Positions 12,976 through 25,121 of a DNA stretch of 64,000 nucleotides are shown here, one piece after another. The DNA comes from Kryptolebias marmoratus (taxonomy: Eukaryota > Chordata > Actinopteri > Cyprinodontiformes > Rivulidae), in assembly GCF_001649575.2 (NCBI RefSeq), contig NC_051431.1, positions 6,875,739 to 6,939,738 on the forward strand. The letters run 5' to 3'. Within the stretch, counting starts at the first letter, position 1. Every line of letters begins with the position of its first letter. The notes beneath the pieces are model-generated. The model was given only the letters and a program-made list of their open reading frames with translations, ran no database searches and was not told where the DNA came from. Both the position numbers and the translations under genes were made by a program.

Positions 12976-15900
12976 CCGAACGATACAAACTCCTGCCGAG
13001 CCATTAAGTCACCAATGAGAAAAAGACTTTAAAGAAAGTCAACTCGAAAAACCAAAGTTAAAAGTTATATATTGCAATAAAGGAAATATTATGATTCTCT
13101 TTTGCCAAGGTTTTGTAGATTTTTATTTGTTTTATTTTGTTAAAGTCTCATGGACATTGAACATAATGCAGAACATTCATGAGCCTCAAGGAGATTATTA
13201 GTTTGTTTGTTTATTAACAATGGTTCTAATCCCCTCTGAGAAACTGTAAAACAAGAACTGATGCATCTCTGCACTCTCAGGATTATAGGTAAAGAAAGTC
13301 CACTGGACAAAGCAATATCACATGACTGTATGGAGGACAAGGTCAAATACACTGCAGGGCCAGCATGGGTCTTCAGGGAAAAGACACAGTTCAGGCTACT
13401 TCTTTTGGTTTCTTTGTTTTTGGATTACCTTACAAAAGGCAAGAAACAGTTTAGCAGAAACATCGTTTCAGGATATTTTTCTGAGGACAAAAAAAGGCCT
13501 GTATTTTTGTTACTTGATACGATTTTATTTTTGCAAAATTGAGTGGTGCAGAGACAAATACCTTTTCAAAAAATGTACAAAAGCTGGCAGGAGTTAAATA
13601 GGACTTTTACAGTTGATGGATCTATTCTTGGTTCTGCCTTTAGTCCTGATATATTCAGTCTGGCAGGAGGACAGGGGCTCAAAGTGCCAGACAGCTCAGT
13701 TACAGCAGCACTTAATGCTGATGTCCACTCCATTAAGTGACTGGTGTCAGTGTATAGTAAGATGTTTTATTAATCCAGTTAGACCTATAAAGAGTTTAAT
13801 TGAGGAGTATAGATCGGTCCATTGAACTAAGAGACATTTACTGTTTCAGTCTGATTTCAGATTATTAGTAGTCCTCCATGGAACGGTCCTGTCTTTCATA
13901 GCTACAAGACAATAACAAAATCAAATTGTCTCATCATCTTTAGGCAAATTCATGAAAAAAAAGACTGAACAAGTTTAATCATTAACTTTTAAACAGTGTT
14001 CGAACTCAGTTTTGACTATATCAATATTATCAAACTCTGTAATTAATACATAGCTTTGTTACCTCTTGTGAAATGAACTAAAAAGGATATTTTGCTGCCA
14101 TTTTTAAAAATCGTAAACTGTAAAATGGACTTCAAATGAAAATAAAATCAAGGAGTGACTCCCAGTATTTCCAACTCTCTGTTACAAAATCATAAATGAC
14201 CTGAAGAAAAACTATCAGATGAATGCTGAGAGAGCAGAAGCCCTATGTGGTCCACAAGGCCAGTCTGCTTTCTGCTGCACTGTATTTTTCAATTTTTATG
14301 AAAGTGATCACAATCTTCTCTCAAATTGAATATCTTCTTCCTTTGCCTGCATAGCTCTCTATCAAATAACATAAAATTCACCTGGCATTTATTTGCCATA
14401 CATAAATGTTGTTTCCAACCTTCAGTGGGAGTTACATTTCAGTCCGTTTCCGTTTTCCTCAGCTATCAAAACATCCATACAGAATGCTTCTGAGTGGACG
14501 CGTCAATAATAATAATGTCATATAATAGAAACTAAAGTAATTGATAAAAATGGTGTGTTATATTTGATTTTCTCTTAGTCACACAATTCACTTTATTAAT
14601 TCCTGCACAGATTCAGACCTGATCTTTATACTTAAAACAGCTGATTTAGTTCTACTTATGAAAACAACTGTTTACTTTATCAAACACGAGAGAATAGATG
14701 CTGCATCATTTACCTCAGCATGCAATATTTAAAATAAATAAAAAGTTAAGTGCAATTTTATTTTAGTTTGAGGACGTATTCCATTTGTATTATCCCTCCT
14801 GCATCTGGGAAAGTCAGGTAAAAGATTACACCTGTCAACCAAATATTCCAATAATATAAACATTTAGCAAAATTCAAATATTAAAAACAATATTCTTTAT
14901 ATTCCAACACCTTAAACCTTGTTTGAAATACATATTTGAAGCTGTAGTAAAATCAGTTTTGCCCGATTTTGGCTGCTAAAATTATGTGGTTGTGACCTGA
15001 CCGATTTTTATGTTTTTTAGCATTTGCTCTTTAAGTACAACATGTGCATTCCATAGCCCATGTTTGCTTTTGGTCATCTGGTGTTTTACTATAACAACAT
15101 TTGTTGAGGTGAAGCCAGGCTGCAAAAAGCATATCCTGTGTTGAATGTTTAGCAGTACAATGACCTGCAATAGTAAGAGATACAAAAAAGTGGTAGTACG
15201 GTAATTATAAAGCTTAAAATCAGAAACAAAACACAAATTTGTACTTCTATTTTACAAATATGGCAAGGAAATTGAATAAAGAGATAGAATACTATAAGTT
15301 AAAAAAGCTATCTATCCAAAAAATGACAAGTTGATTTCAATGTGCAAATCACCAGAAAGCAACCATCACAAAAATACTGCAAAACAACTGAAGCATGAAT
15401 AAATTCTACTAACCCCATACAAAAGGAATAACAGGAATATGTGTCCTCTCTGCTTTCTAGGAATATTTTTTTAATTCTGCTGAAGCTGTGAGGTGTGAAC
15501 TCTCAGAGACAGATTTCTGGAGACGAGAAAAACAATTCCCTTTGAATCCATTTCATTATTGTCCTTTTGTTCTCTATTTTTAGCTGTGCCTCTTTTTAAA
15601 TATGTTCAAAGTTGCATAGAGATGTACTGTAAAAGACAGGAGATACGGCCATCTACATCGACATAACCAGCCTGACGAATCTGAACGAAGAGAGGCTATT
15701 GATTGTGTCACCTCTCCACAGGCCCGAGGCTGTGAGGGCTCTTTGTGGGTTTGGCTCTCAGTGAAGGACTGCAGGCACTTGTACATAAAAAGAATCAGTG
15801 TATAAAGCAGCTGGGGCTGGAGGGGAAAGCTGCACGGTGGTACAAACTATTCTTTCATCCCTTGCTGTCTGTCTCTCTCTGTCTACTCCCTTTTTCATTC

Positions 15901-16019
15901 TCTATCTCAATTTGTAATTATAACTGCTCACAGAACAGATAGTGGGTGGTAATAATACTACCTATTTTTCCAGAAAGTGTTCTGTGTTTTTGGTTTCTGT
16001 GGCAACAACCAGCAGCCTT

Positions 16020-16350
16020 TCCCGGCCAGATGAATTATATTGAGCTGTTTTATTGTGAACAGCAGAGCTTAAGTGGTGCACTTTCTTTTTAATTTGCTTT
16101 AGGATTGGACATGGATTGGAAAAGAATTCCTTTTGTCTATTTCCCTATTATGCTGCTGTCAAAGAGGCTAATTAGCTCTCTTGAAAGTGTTTTACCAAAG
16201 CCAGACAGGTGCTTTTACAGAGAATGAGATGAAACCCACAAGGGCCATGTTTATTCCAGTGATGCTCAAGGCATCTGCTTTGAAGGCCAGCAATCAGCCT
16301 GCAATTACAGTGTAACCTCAGCTAATGGGTTTGAAGAGTCCACTCAAACT
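16020..16350. promoter_or_regulatory. candidate conserved non-coding element
   Basis: About 330 bp of repeat-free, balanced sequence centred on the palindrome GCTAATTAGC at 16167-16176, with further words CCTGCAATTACAG and CAGCTAATGGG downstream. It sits just upstream of the ATGG array and stands out from the AT-rich surroundings. Enhancer-like by texture only; no protein frame or RNA gene seen. Confidence 0.3.
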
Positions 16351-16677
16351 CTGTTTACACTTTGAACACACATTTAGTCAGGTGCTGTAATGTACAGGTC
16401 AAGTTTAATTCTAATGGAGACAAATAAAAATACATCAAAATAAAACCAGAACTTGCTGGCTGAACTATTCCAGTGTAATATTTACAAATGGATGCCAGTA
16501 CATTTATAAGAGTTTTATATTAAAAAGCCCATTCTAATGTTTACATGTTGTCCTAGACTAAATATTATTAATTAAATATAACTTAACAATCTCTTTGATC
16601 TGTAGGTCAGTCAGTAAACTTAAAAAAAAAACGGAACTTTTAAAAAATATTTTTTTATATTTTCATACTTTCATTAT

Positions 16678-16835
16678 ATGGATGGATGGATGGATGGATG
16701 GATGGATGGATGGATGGATGGATGGATGGATGGATGGATGGATGGATGGATGGATGGATGGATGGATGGATGGATGGATGGATGGATGGATGGATGGATG
16801 GATGGATGGATGGATGGATGGATGGATGGATGGAT
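16678..16835. repeat. (ATGG)39 tetranucleotide array, pure
   Basis: 158 bp of uninterrupted ATGG units preceded by TTAT. The opposite strand reads (CCAT)n. Because the period is 4, every frame is open through the array, producing spurious (MDGW)n and (HPSI)n translations. GGAT/ATGG tails are typical ends of fish SINEs and LINEs and can seed such arrays, but no element body abuts this one. Purity suggests recent expansion. Confidence 0.98.
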
Positions 16836-17959
16836 ACCTAGAACGCAGTTACTTACTGCTCCTAAATGTGGCTTTATTATATAAAAGCAGTTTTGCACTC
16901 GCCTGGGACTGTAGGAGACTAGTTGGTGACACAAAAATGTGAGAAAATTGCAAGAAAACAACTCAATTTTGTTGCAGGTGCACATAGAGAGTGCAATGAA
17001 AAATCTGCCTGAGTTCGACACATTTTGAGAGAAGATTTGTTGTCCAAATTTTGTGAACATGTTCGTAACTCAGGAACAAGATTGTGCTCCAGTCACACAA
17101 AGAAACTGAGAGTCTTTGCAAATGTTTTGAGACTTTGGAGACTTCCTTGTAAATGCCGTTTGTCAAATAAATGTCAGCAGTCGCAGCCCAGTGAGATCCT
17201 AACTTATGCTACTAAAAATTAAAGTGTCTGTCGTATTTTACTTACCACCTTTGAATTTTTGATTAGTTTTTTGTTGTAAAACTAATGGCACAGTGTAACA
17301 ATTTATGTAGTATTATTCATCAGAGAATGTTTTCACTTTGATCTCTGGAACGTTTTTGATCAATTTTTAGAACAGAGCAATGCAACCCTGGCTAATACAG
17401 TAGATTAGATCTCTTTCTCAACACAAAAGATACCTATCATTTCTGGTTGCTTGTGCTTGAATACCAACAAATTGTGAAGAATTAATGTCAACCGTGTGTA
17501 ATGTTTATTCTGAGTATTAAAGATCAACAGTTTAATAACTATCTCACAACCTGCCTCAATGTACATTATTTACACCTCAGCAGGATCCAGCTCTAAATCA
17601 AACATTGTCCAAGCAGAGGACTCCCACTCCCACCCCTGATAAGTATTTTATTTATTGCAACAACTGATGGCTCATTTATTTCTCCAGGAATACCATCTGG
17701 GGACAACTTCAGCCCACAGTGTTTACAGCACTTGAATCAGGCCATCACACCATAAACTTCCTAATCAAGTGAGAGGACACAGCCTGCAACAAAAAGCAAA
17801 GTGTGCTCATGCTTCTCTCTCCATTTGAGTGACGCTGTTAGCTTACACAGCCTTTTAAAGTCACACTGGAAAAGGTCAAGCTGATTGAAGGGAAAACGAC
17901 CTGGCCCAGTGGTACATATCTGCAGTAACAAGAGTGTTTCGATGCTTTACTGAGCATGC

Positions 17960-18075
17960 TGAATGTTATTTGCCACCTTGTCAGGACAGAGACTCAGTCA
18001 CTCCACCCTCCTCATGCCTTGTTGTGTGAGCTGTAATTATCAGCTGTAATTCTATTGACGTGTTTTTCTGTAATT
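17960..18075. promoter_or_regulatory. candidate conserved non-coding element with duplicated AGCTGTAATT
   Basis: The 10-mer AGCTGTAATT occurs twice in direct orientation, at 18029-18038 and 18042-18051, 13 bp apart, with GTAATTATC between them and TTGACGTG after. Two identical homeodomain-like sites at slightly more than one helical turn could bind a dimer or two factors on one face. Texture-based call. Confidence 0.27.
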
Positions 18076-19058
18076 TGATGCTTCTTTCCTCAGGAAGAGC
18101 TGAAATTTGTATTGATTGTCAACTTAAGTAAACCAAGTTTATCACCTGACTCGCTTCCTCCTCACTTAGGAATCAATACAAATTTCTGCCTACAACCTCC
18201 TTTGCCCATCTTCACCAACGTGAGAACTGAAGGTCCCGCTCATGCTTATCTACTCCCTAAATCACAATGCCTTCATGGCATAGTGCTGCTCACAAAGCTC
18301 TGCTTCAGGCTCTTAACTCCCTGCTCATGAAATCTAATTACAGCCTCACTCACTAATCTGGTATTAATTCACTCTAGATGAAGGTGATTGATAATGGCCT
18401 ATGGTAAAGTCACCTAGGTCGCTCGTCAACAGTCTGGCTTCAAAGTGAATAACGGAGTTGCATCTGACAAATCAATGGTATGCTAGAGGACATCTGATCT
18501 GTCAGAAAAGGACTACTGGAAACATAAAACGTTAAAGAAGAGACATTGTGACATTTTTTTTTTCACAACTTGACAATTTTCTAAAGCCTTAATGGAATGT
18601 CTGATGTGCTTTTGTCAAAATACAACATAAATATGGTACCAAATCCCTCTTACACGGTCTGTCTTTTGAGCTATTTTCCCTGCAGATGATTTAAAGTATT
18701 AGTAAAAGCAATAGTTATCAATAGCTAGTTCTTTATCAGCGATTACATCAGTGATAGAGCAAAAAAAAGTCTTCATCCAGGCTAGGCTAATGACTAGCCG
18801 AACAAGGGTCTGTTTTTTAAAATAATTGTTCAAGCTTATACCATAACTCTGTTACATTGTCAGTCACAGTGTAACATGACCCTTTTTTAAGTCTCAAATA
18901 GCTAAATAAAACTAAACATAGTGCAGAAAAATGCATATTTGAACATACAACATGACTCAACAAAAAATATATATATTTGAAGTATAATTTTATTTTTTTA
19001 GTCTGTAAAATATTCCAATTGTTTATATAGTGGAGCGGAGCTTAAAACCTAATACAGC

Positions 19059-19077
19059 CGGCCACTAGGGGGCGCTC
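19059..19077 (+). promoter_or_regulatory. strong CTCF-like binding motif, forward
   Basis: CGGCCACTAGGGGGCGCTC matches the recalled 19-bp vertebrate CTCF consensus TGGCCACCAGGGGGCGCTA at 16 of 19 positions, including the whole AGGGGGCGCT core. CTCF organises chromatin loops and insulates enhancers. The surroundings are AT-rich, so a GC-rich match this good is unlikely to be compositional noise; however, fish transposons can also carry ACTAGGGGGCGC words. Confidence 0.5.
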
Positions 19078-20769
19078 ATCCTTTTGTGGCTTCAACTTCC
19101 AGCTTAAGTGCCTGTCTCTAGATAAAAAATTAAAATATGGAACATAGCGGTCTTGATTAATTTGATTAATCAGTACACTATTTTGTGAGGAATAATATAT
19201 ATTGTAATTAAACAAAAAGTTACAAAAAACTTTGACTGTGGAAAAAAAAAGTCCAATTACATGAACATTTTATGTCCTGCTAGTCTAATAAAACAAATTC
19301 ACATGAGCACCATGCACTTATTTAGTGCATTTCTACACTGTGACCAGAAAATAACTGACAAAAAAATCATGTTAAATAGGTACAGCACCACACTTCAGGT
19401 TTAATGGCCTTTAATGACTCGTTTTAGACACTTCATTTTGTCTCAATCTGTGACTAAAACACAGATTATTTTAAGAAGCTTTGAATAAAGGGGACAATCC
19501 TCAATTATGGCCAATAACAGAGCAGTAACTTCATGACTGTTAAATTAATTTGAAGAGGGTAATGACACTAAAGCAGATGCTGGAGAGGCTAATCGTCCTC
19601 TACTGAAGTCACTGAGCAGGATAAACAGAAGCTGTACATGCATTTATCCTGGTTTTCTCAATGAGTAATAGAAAAAGGCTAAGTTGTATTATGTGGTTAT
19701 CAATATAGTATATACAGTTCTCTTAAGTGCGTAATTCAAGACGATGATGAAAGCAGCAGTGTCAGCACACTCGGGTTACTTTCAGCTTTTCATTCTTGCC
19801 TAAAACATTTGTATTTTTCATGTTCCGAACAAAGCTTTGCACTTTATCCTGGGTGTGCAGGACAAGAATGGGTCAGTATCACTGTCTGCTGTGGGAGTGA
19901 AAGAAAAAGCTCCGGGGAGAAGAACAAAGGCAGGAGTCAGGTTTTGCCTGTAAAGGAGTGATACATCTGAGAGATAATGGCAATGATAAAGCATTTCTAT
20001 TGTGACTTCAAGACTCTTAAATTACCATCATGTAATTTTGTGGAAAATGTGTGAATGATGAGAAGTGCACACAATGGAAATCTTTTTTGGCAAACTAATA
20101 CAGCTCCTCATGCTGAGTAGCAGAGTCATGTTTTACATGCTTCTCTATTCATGCCAGCTTGATGAATTTGCCTCTTGTCTGTTTCTACTTTTTCAAAGGA
20201 ATGTTGGAGGACTCCATTTGTCATAAACAAATGTGCTCGTCTCATTACCCATCCAATAAATGTTCTGTTCTAAATCAACCATTTTCAGTTAGGGCTTATT
20301 CAGAAGAGCTACACAGATGTGTTGCTTTCTGTCTTTCTCAAAAGAAAAAAGCTTATTTTAGGACAGACATCGAACCTCAGAGTACTTTTTTCACAGAAGA
20401 ATTCCATATATTGACTTTACTCCAAAATCCACAGAGTGCTTAGATATCAAGAAGAAAAAAAAAAGGAGCGCGAGTGTGTGCGTAGAATTTTTTTCTGTGC
20501 TGGTTTCTCCCACGCAGCTACTTTAAACGTGTCAAACTTTTAGGTGTTTTAGGAGTTTTAAAAGCTTTACTTCAGAAGAGCACAAAACATTAACAGGATG
20601 TGAAGGTATTAAAAGGATGTATGAGATGTATTAACTTGTAAACAATTAAAAATTCAGCAACTTAAAGGTTTTACCATAGTGTCTAAAAATCCGAACAAAA
20701 CCCAATGGATTAAAGCAGCAGTGAAGCCAAGGATTTAGGATGTGTATGTTTGAATAATTAAAGAAATTA

Positions 20770-20792
20770 CAACACAAATTTAATTTGTGTTG
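20770..20792. repeat. 23-bp perfect palindrome
   Basis: Arms CAACACAAATT and AATTTGTGTTG are exact reverse complements with a single T between them. Mostly A/T, so weaker evidence than the hairpin about 250 bp downstream. Confidence 0.9.
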
Positions 20793-21043
20793 AAACTGCT
20801 GGCTCACCTCATTTCTATCTGTGGTCTGAATGCAACTAGAACAGAACCCTTAATGGTATAATGTCCTTCAGAGGACACTACTGTCCCAATACCCCCCCAG
20901 AAAGTGAAACTGTTTGGTCCAAATCTCTTACCAGTTTAATGTAATCTAGATCCAATTCAGCAGTGGATTTACACTGTTCAAACTGTATCAGAAGTGGCTA
21001 GACTGGGACCTGTGGGTGGTTAAATGATTGAGGAGTTCCAAGC

Positions 21044-21091
21044 TTTCTTTGAATCCCTCATCTCAGTAATGAGATGAGGGATTCAAAGAAA
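21044..21091. repeat. 48-bp near-perfect inverted repeat (22-bp stem, GTAA loop)
   Basis: The left arm at 21044-21065 and the right arm at 21070-21091 are exact reverse complements over 22 bp and are separated only by GTAA. The arms contain CTTTGAATCCCTCATCTCA, which is complex sequence, not low complexity. The symmetry stops abruptly on both sides. The stem is too short for a standard animal pre-miRNA. A template-switch (snap-back) duplication during replication is the simplest origin. Confidence 0.95.
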
Positions 21092-21829
21092 TGGCAGCCC
21101 ACTTAGGGTGCGCTGGTGGGCAGCCACACTTTGATGGCTGCTGATGAGTGGAGAACGTCCAGAGCCACTGGGGTGAGAGTTGGCAGGATGTGGGGTCTGT
21201 CCAGATGGGGTCTCATCTGGTCCTTGCCCCCACCCCACACCCCCAGTTACTCTCACACATGAAAAAAGAAACAACAGACTGTGATTCACAAATTACACCA
21301 AACAAGGAAGATAAGTATATGGTGTTCAAAAAAAAAGTGTTGATTGCCAGGATTTTCAGAAAGAGATCCTACATTGACATTTACCATTTGACAAATGGCC
21401 AAAGATGGAAAGGTTGGGTTTTAAATGTTTGAAGCTGAATTGCACAGCAGGAGAGGGAAAAACAGAACATGAATCAGTGAATGCCAATGGGCAAAAAAGG
21501 CAAGAAAGAAAAGTCAAAAAGCTATAAAAAAAAACCTGTGGAATGCTAAAAACATCTTTCACTTTTTTACATTGACTATATTGGTTTCTTCATGACTGCA
21601 TTTCAGTTTCTTCAGTTTTATATTTTACAGACACTCAGTTGAGAGTAACAGGTTGAAAAATTTGTTTTTGTTGTTTTAATATTAGGCAACGCAAAATGCT
21701 GATAATGGTAGTAAATTTGAAAAAAGATGAAATTCTGCAATTTTTTTTATCAGCAAATAATTTACTTTGTCTTGATTTAAAATAATGAAATAGTTTTAAG
21801 TCAAAAAGGTAATTCGGACACAGTTTAGT

Positions 21830-22005
21830 TAGGTTTTTTAATTGGTTGTTTTATCTTAATTTTTACAATCTTATATATATATACTATTTCCATATCTATG
21901 TACTGTTTTATTATATTGTTTTGTATTCAATTGTGCAGCACTTTGTGGTTTTTATCTGTGGAAGGTGCTGCAGTAAATAAACTGCACTTACTTTACTTCA
22001 TTTGT
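21830..22005 (+). mobile_element. retroelement 3'-tail remnant
   Basis: The phrase GTGCAGCACTTTGTGG, then GGAAGGTGCTGCAGTAAATA and a short ACTTACTTTACTT end, follows the pattern of many fish retroelement 3' ends ('gaagcactttg...aaggtgctatataaataaa'). It contains AATAAA, usable as a poly(A) signal. No coding part is visible upstream, so this is a 5'-truncated copy. The LINE family is not assigned. Confidence 0.4.
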
Positions 22006-24559
22006 AAATTTTCAACTCTGCAAATGATAACATCTGTGAACAACAGCAGCCTCTAACTGATAATAAAGTTGTGTTTTTGTCACTGACATTGAAGGGGAAA
22101 TATGTATTTGGGGACATAACATTTTCTGAATATGTGGTAAAAAAAAACAATTATTGATTTATGTGTATTTTTCTTTTACATGTGACAGAGATTAAATCAC
22201 ATTTTACATCTGCAGTTTTTCACGCATGTTTTGAAGTTAAGAATGATAAATCTTTTCATCAACTGCAACCAGTGTAAAAAAAGAAATATTTTAAAGCAAC
22301 CACTATCAAAGCTACTATTTCTTTCCTTTTTTACCCAGAGCTTTGTATTGATCAAAGTCAATTACAGTTTTAGACACAATGCTTGAAGCTTAGATTTATC
22401 TCAAGCTTGGATTTAATGTTAAAAAAATCTATGCTTAATCATTTTTATGCCCCAAGTGGCAAAATACAACATACAAATGGCAGTATAGTGAATGCAAAAA
22501 TCTTAAAATAAATCTTTATGACATGTTTCATCCATGTCCTTCCACGCCCACTATGTTAACAAATTAATGCTGCTCTTGTCCGTTGGGAGCTGCTTGTGGG
22601 AATGATTTCCGATACACAGCAGATCCCTCCACCGTCCGTCCTTTGAAAACCCACGCTAATTCTCCTTCTCTGCACACACTGAGCTAAACAGGGTTCCCAG
22701 CGGACCGGGTCCACGCAGAGCCAAGTTAGCTGAGGTGCCTGGTCATGCATGAGAGTCTGCTGATGCAAATCACCGAGAAATCTTCACAAGGGAACAGAAG
22801 GTGAAACCCTCAACTACTTTTCAGTTCCGTTAAACCAGCTCCTCTCCCAGAAACACATGTCCACCATTTTCACCCTTAAAGGTTCGTTTATTCATTAGAG
22901 ATTATGAAAACAGCTGATAAATTTCCTAAAAGTAATAAACAAACATATGTGTTGTCTCGATGGAAGTGTTCAGCACTTTTGAATAACAGACCCTCATTTC
23001 ATTCTTCACACAAGTAATGAGTCCAGACTCTTGCAGAACTAAGCTCACACAATTAACCTGCTGCCAGAGAGTGAAAGTAATCAAGCCCAGTGAATCAAAA
23101 TGTATAATTAAAATGCAAATCCTCCGAGCTCTTTGCAGCTTTAACTGGATTATTTCAAATTACTTGTCACAAAAGAGTGGCATTAATACAGTATATCACA
23201 CTGAAAGTACTGCAACTCAGTCTCATATTCTGGAAGAGAATTTGGATTATTGTTTGCATAGTTTGTTCACGTACAAAGAATTGCTGCTAAAGTGGGCTGA
23301 AATAGATATATTTGCTGTCAATTATCAAGTCTATTATTGAGACTACATGAAGGGTTTCTTTTAGGAGTCTAAAAGTATGTGTAAAAAATACACAGTTTTT
23401 AACAAAAGTACAAAAAAAATCTTCAGATTGGTCCATGTTTTCAGAAGGTTGTGTACAAGTTATAGCCTGTTGAATTAACACACATCATGTTGACTGTTTC
23501 TCTTAATTTTCTGCTGTTTTTCTCCTCCTTAAAACGCACTTTTCAAAGATTTTTGTCATGCTGGTTTGGACCCTGTGCTGATAAACGATCTCCGCCGGCA
23601 CTTTATAACATCTGTTATGATGAAGAGATAGGTGGTCACTTAAAGAAACAGATGACTGAGCTTTTCTCAAGGCGAACCCTTTCCTTCGAACCTTGAAAAA
23701 GTTAAATACAGCAGATGTCACAAACACAGGATGGGAGCAAAATGCAGTGCAGGAAGGTGGAAGTTCAAACAATATCCTCATTTGATTAAAAAAGACAATT
23801 AGGGTACAAAACTCCTGCAACATAATTGTTGTCAAGTTACAATAAATAGATGCTTTTTGAGGATCTCTGAAGATTTCAGAAAAAAATGAACCTTTTTATC
23901 CGCTGCATGTTCCTTTGTTAAATCCCACAAGGAAATTATAAATTCTATTAAACTGATTTGGTGTGGCCATGCACAGATTACCAATAATGAGTTATAAAAC
24001 AAGACATTACCCATAAGGCTCCCATCTTATATTACAGAAGTTTTGGGGAAAAAAAAAGAACTTGACAAAAGTAGGGTTTATGATAAACCCTGATGATTTA
24101 AAAAATGTAGAGTTTATTGTATTTATTGGATCTAACAATGACAGTAGTTCAGCTACTGTTTACTTAACAAAAATATGTGAAGTCCTGCTTTGAAAGGACA
24201 TACTGTCGCTGTCAAACCTTTTTTCATCATTTTCATGTTTTTGCATAAATGAACTCTATTTATCACCCTTCACATCTGTTTGTGGTTTTATGGATGGCTA
24301 TCTAATGAAAAGTGTCCTAAAGAGCTTGAGAACCTATAACCACATCGTTTCCTTAACTGACAAAAAATATATGCTTTTTTTTCCATTTCCTGAAAAGCTG
24401 CATTTTTGGAAACAAAGTTTTTGCAGTTTTTACAGTGACACATATGTTACTTCTGCTCTGAAGAAAACATACAAATAAAGGCTGTATTTTGTCTTAACTG
24501 GTTTAAATGAAAGCAAACAAAACTACTCTTATTTTTCCTTTTATGATACAAAAGTTGTT

Positions 24560-24870
24560 CTGAGTGCCATCATTACATTGTCTCTGTGTAATTGTTATGT
24601 GTTGCTGCATCTTTTGGAATTCGTCTGGTTCCTTCTATTTTGTTCTTTCTGTCTCTTTATTTTATTTCCTTTGCTTGTTTTGGTGTATTTTTGTGGCTCT
24701 TATATATGAGCCCCTTCAGGATTTTTTCTATGGTCATTTTGTGTATCTCAGGAGTTCTTTCAACTCTTGTAGTGGTTTTTCTTTGTCTCTTTGGAGTCGT
24801 TCCATGTTAGATGTTTTGTTGCTTTTTTGTCTCTTTGGAGGTCCTTGTGTTTCTGTCTGCGATTTTATTT
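24560..24870 (+). repeat. degenerate tandem repeat, ~22-mer 'TTTGTCTCTTTGGAGTCGTT'
   Basis: Diverged copies of a short unit recur: TGTCTCTTTGGAGTCGTTCC near 24785, TGTCTCTTTGGAGGTCCTTG near 24829 (44 bp later, two unit lengths), GTGTATCTCAGGAGTTCTTT near 24740 and TTGTCTCTGTGTAATTGTTA near 24579. This is the fish minisatellite-like family 'ttttgtgtctctttgtagt(c/t)g'. The T-rich unit lacks stops in two frames, which explains the 102-codon, falsely membrane-like open frame at 24564-24872. Confidence 0.6.
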
Positions 24871-25109
24871 AGTCTACAAAAAGAAATGTTCACAATCACT
24901 TCAAACTGAGGGCTTCTACACCATGAACCAATGCTGCATCACACAGTAATTCATTCATCCTGTTAAAACATCAAAACATACATTTATTGGGAATTTATAT
25001 TGTTTTTTAAAGAGACTTTTCACCATTCAAAGCATTAATCATGTGAGGCTTTATGTCAGCTCACATAATGAAAACTAAACAGAACATTAAGTTGGTGCTG
25101 GACTTCTCA

Positions 25110-25121
25110 GCCATCTGCTGG
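25110..25121 (-). promoter_or_regulatory. CTCF-like core motif, reverse
   Basis: The reverse strand reads CCAGCAGATGGC, a 12 of 12 match to the degenerate CTCF core CCASYAGRKGGC, followed by TGAG. Orientation is opposite to the site at 19059-19077, making a convergent pair about 6 kb apart. A 12-bp degenerate match can occur by chance; occupancy data would decide. Confidence 0.4.

Larger units (their letters stand above)
10656..16677. other. non-coding block, no gene recognised
   Basis: Unique AT-rich DNA with the CA tracts near 11 kb, the dispersed repeat at 12.78 kb and a candidate regulatory stretch at 16.0-16.35 kb. A segment at 10838-10905 ('gtagccagaaatt', 'gggcctaactga', 'gtgggcccag') shares wording with the transposon-like stretch at 26.66 kb and may be a small relative. 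The stretch 13600-13830 has repeat-like wording (about cagcagcacttaatgctgatg) that I cannot name. No exon recognised. Confidence 0.6.
16836..24559. other. non-coding block, no gene recognised
   Basis: Unique DNA with the double TGTAATT stretch near 18.03 kb, a CTCF-like site at 19.06 kb, two palindromes at 20.77 and 21.05 kb and a retroelement tail near 21.9 kb. The segment 21092-21260 just after the hairpin is GC-rich compared with its surroundings (CCCCCACCCCACACCCCC near 21226-21245) but shows no exon. Open frames are short and unrecognised. Confidence 0.6.

Noticed and set aside
16595..17060. Open frames with (MDGW)n and (HPSI)n repeats
   Set aside because: Translations of the ATGG/CCAT microsatellite; a period-4 repeat is open in every frame.
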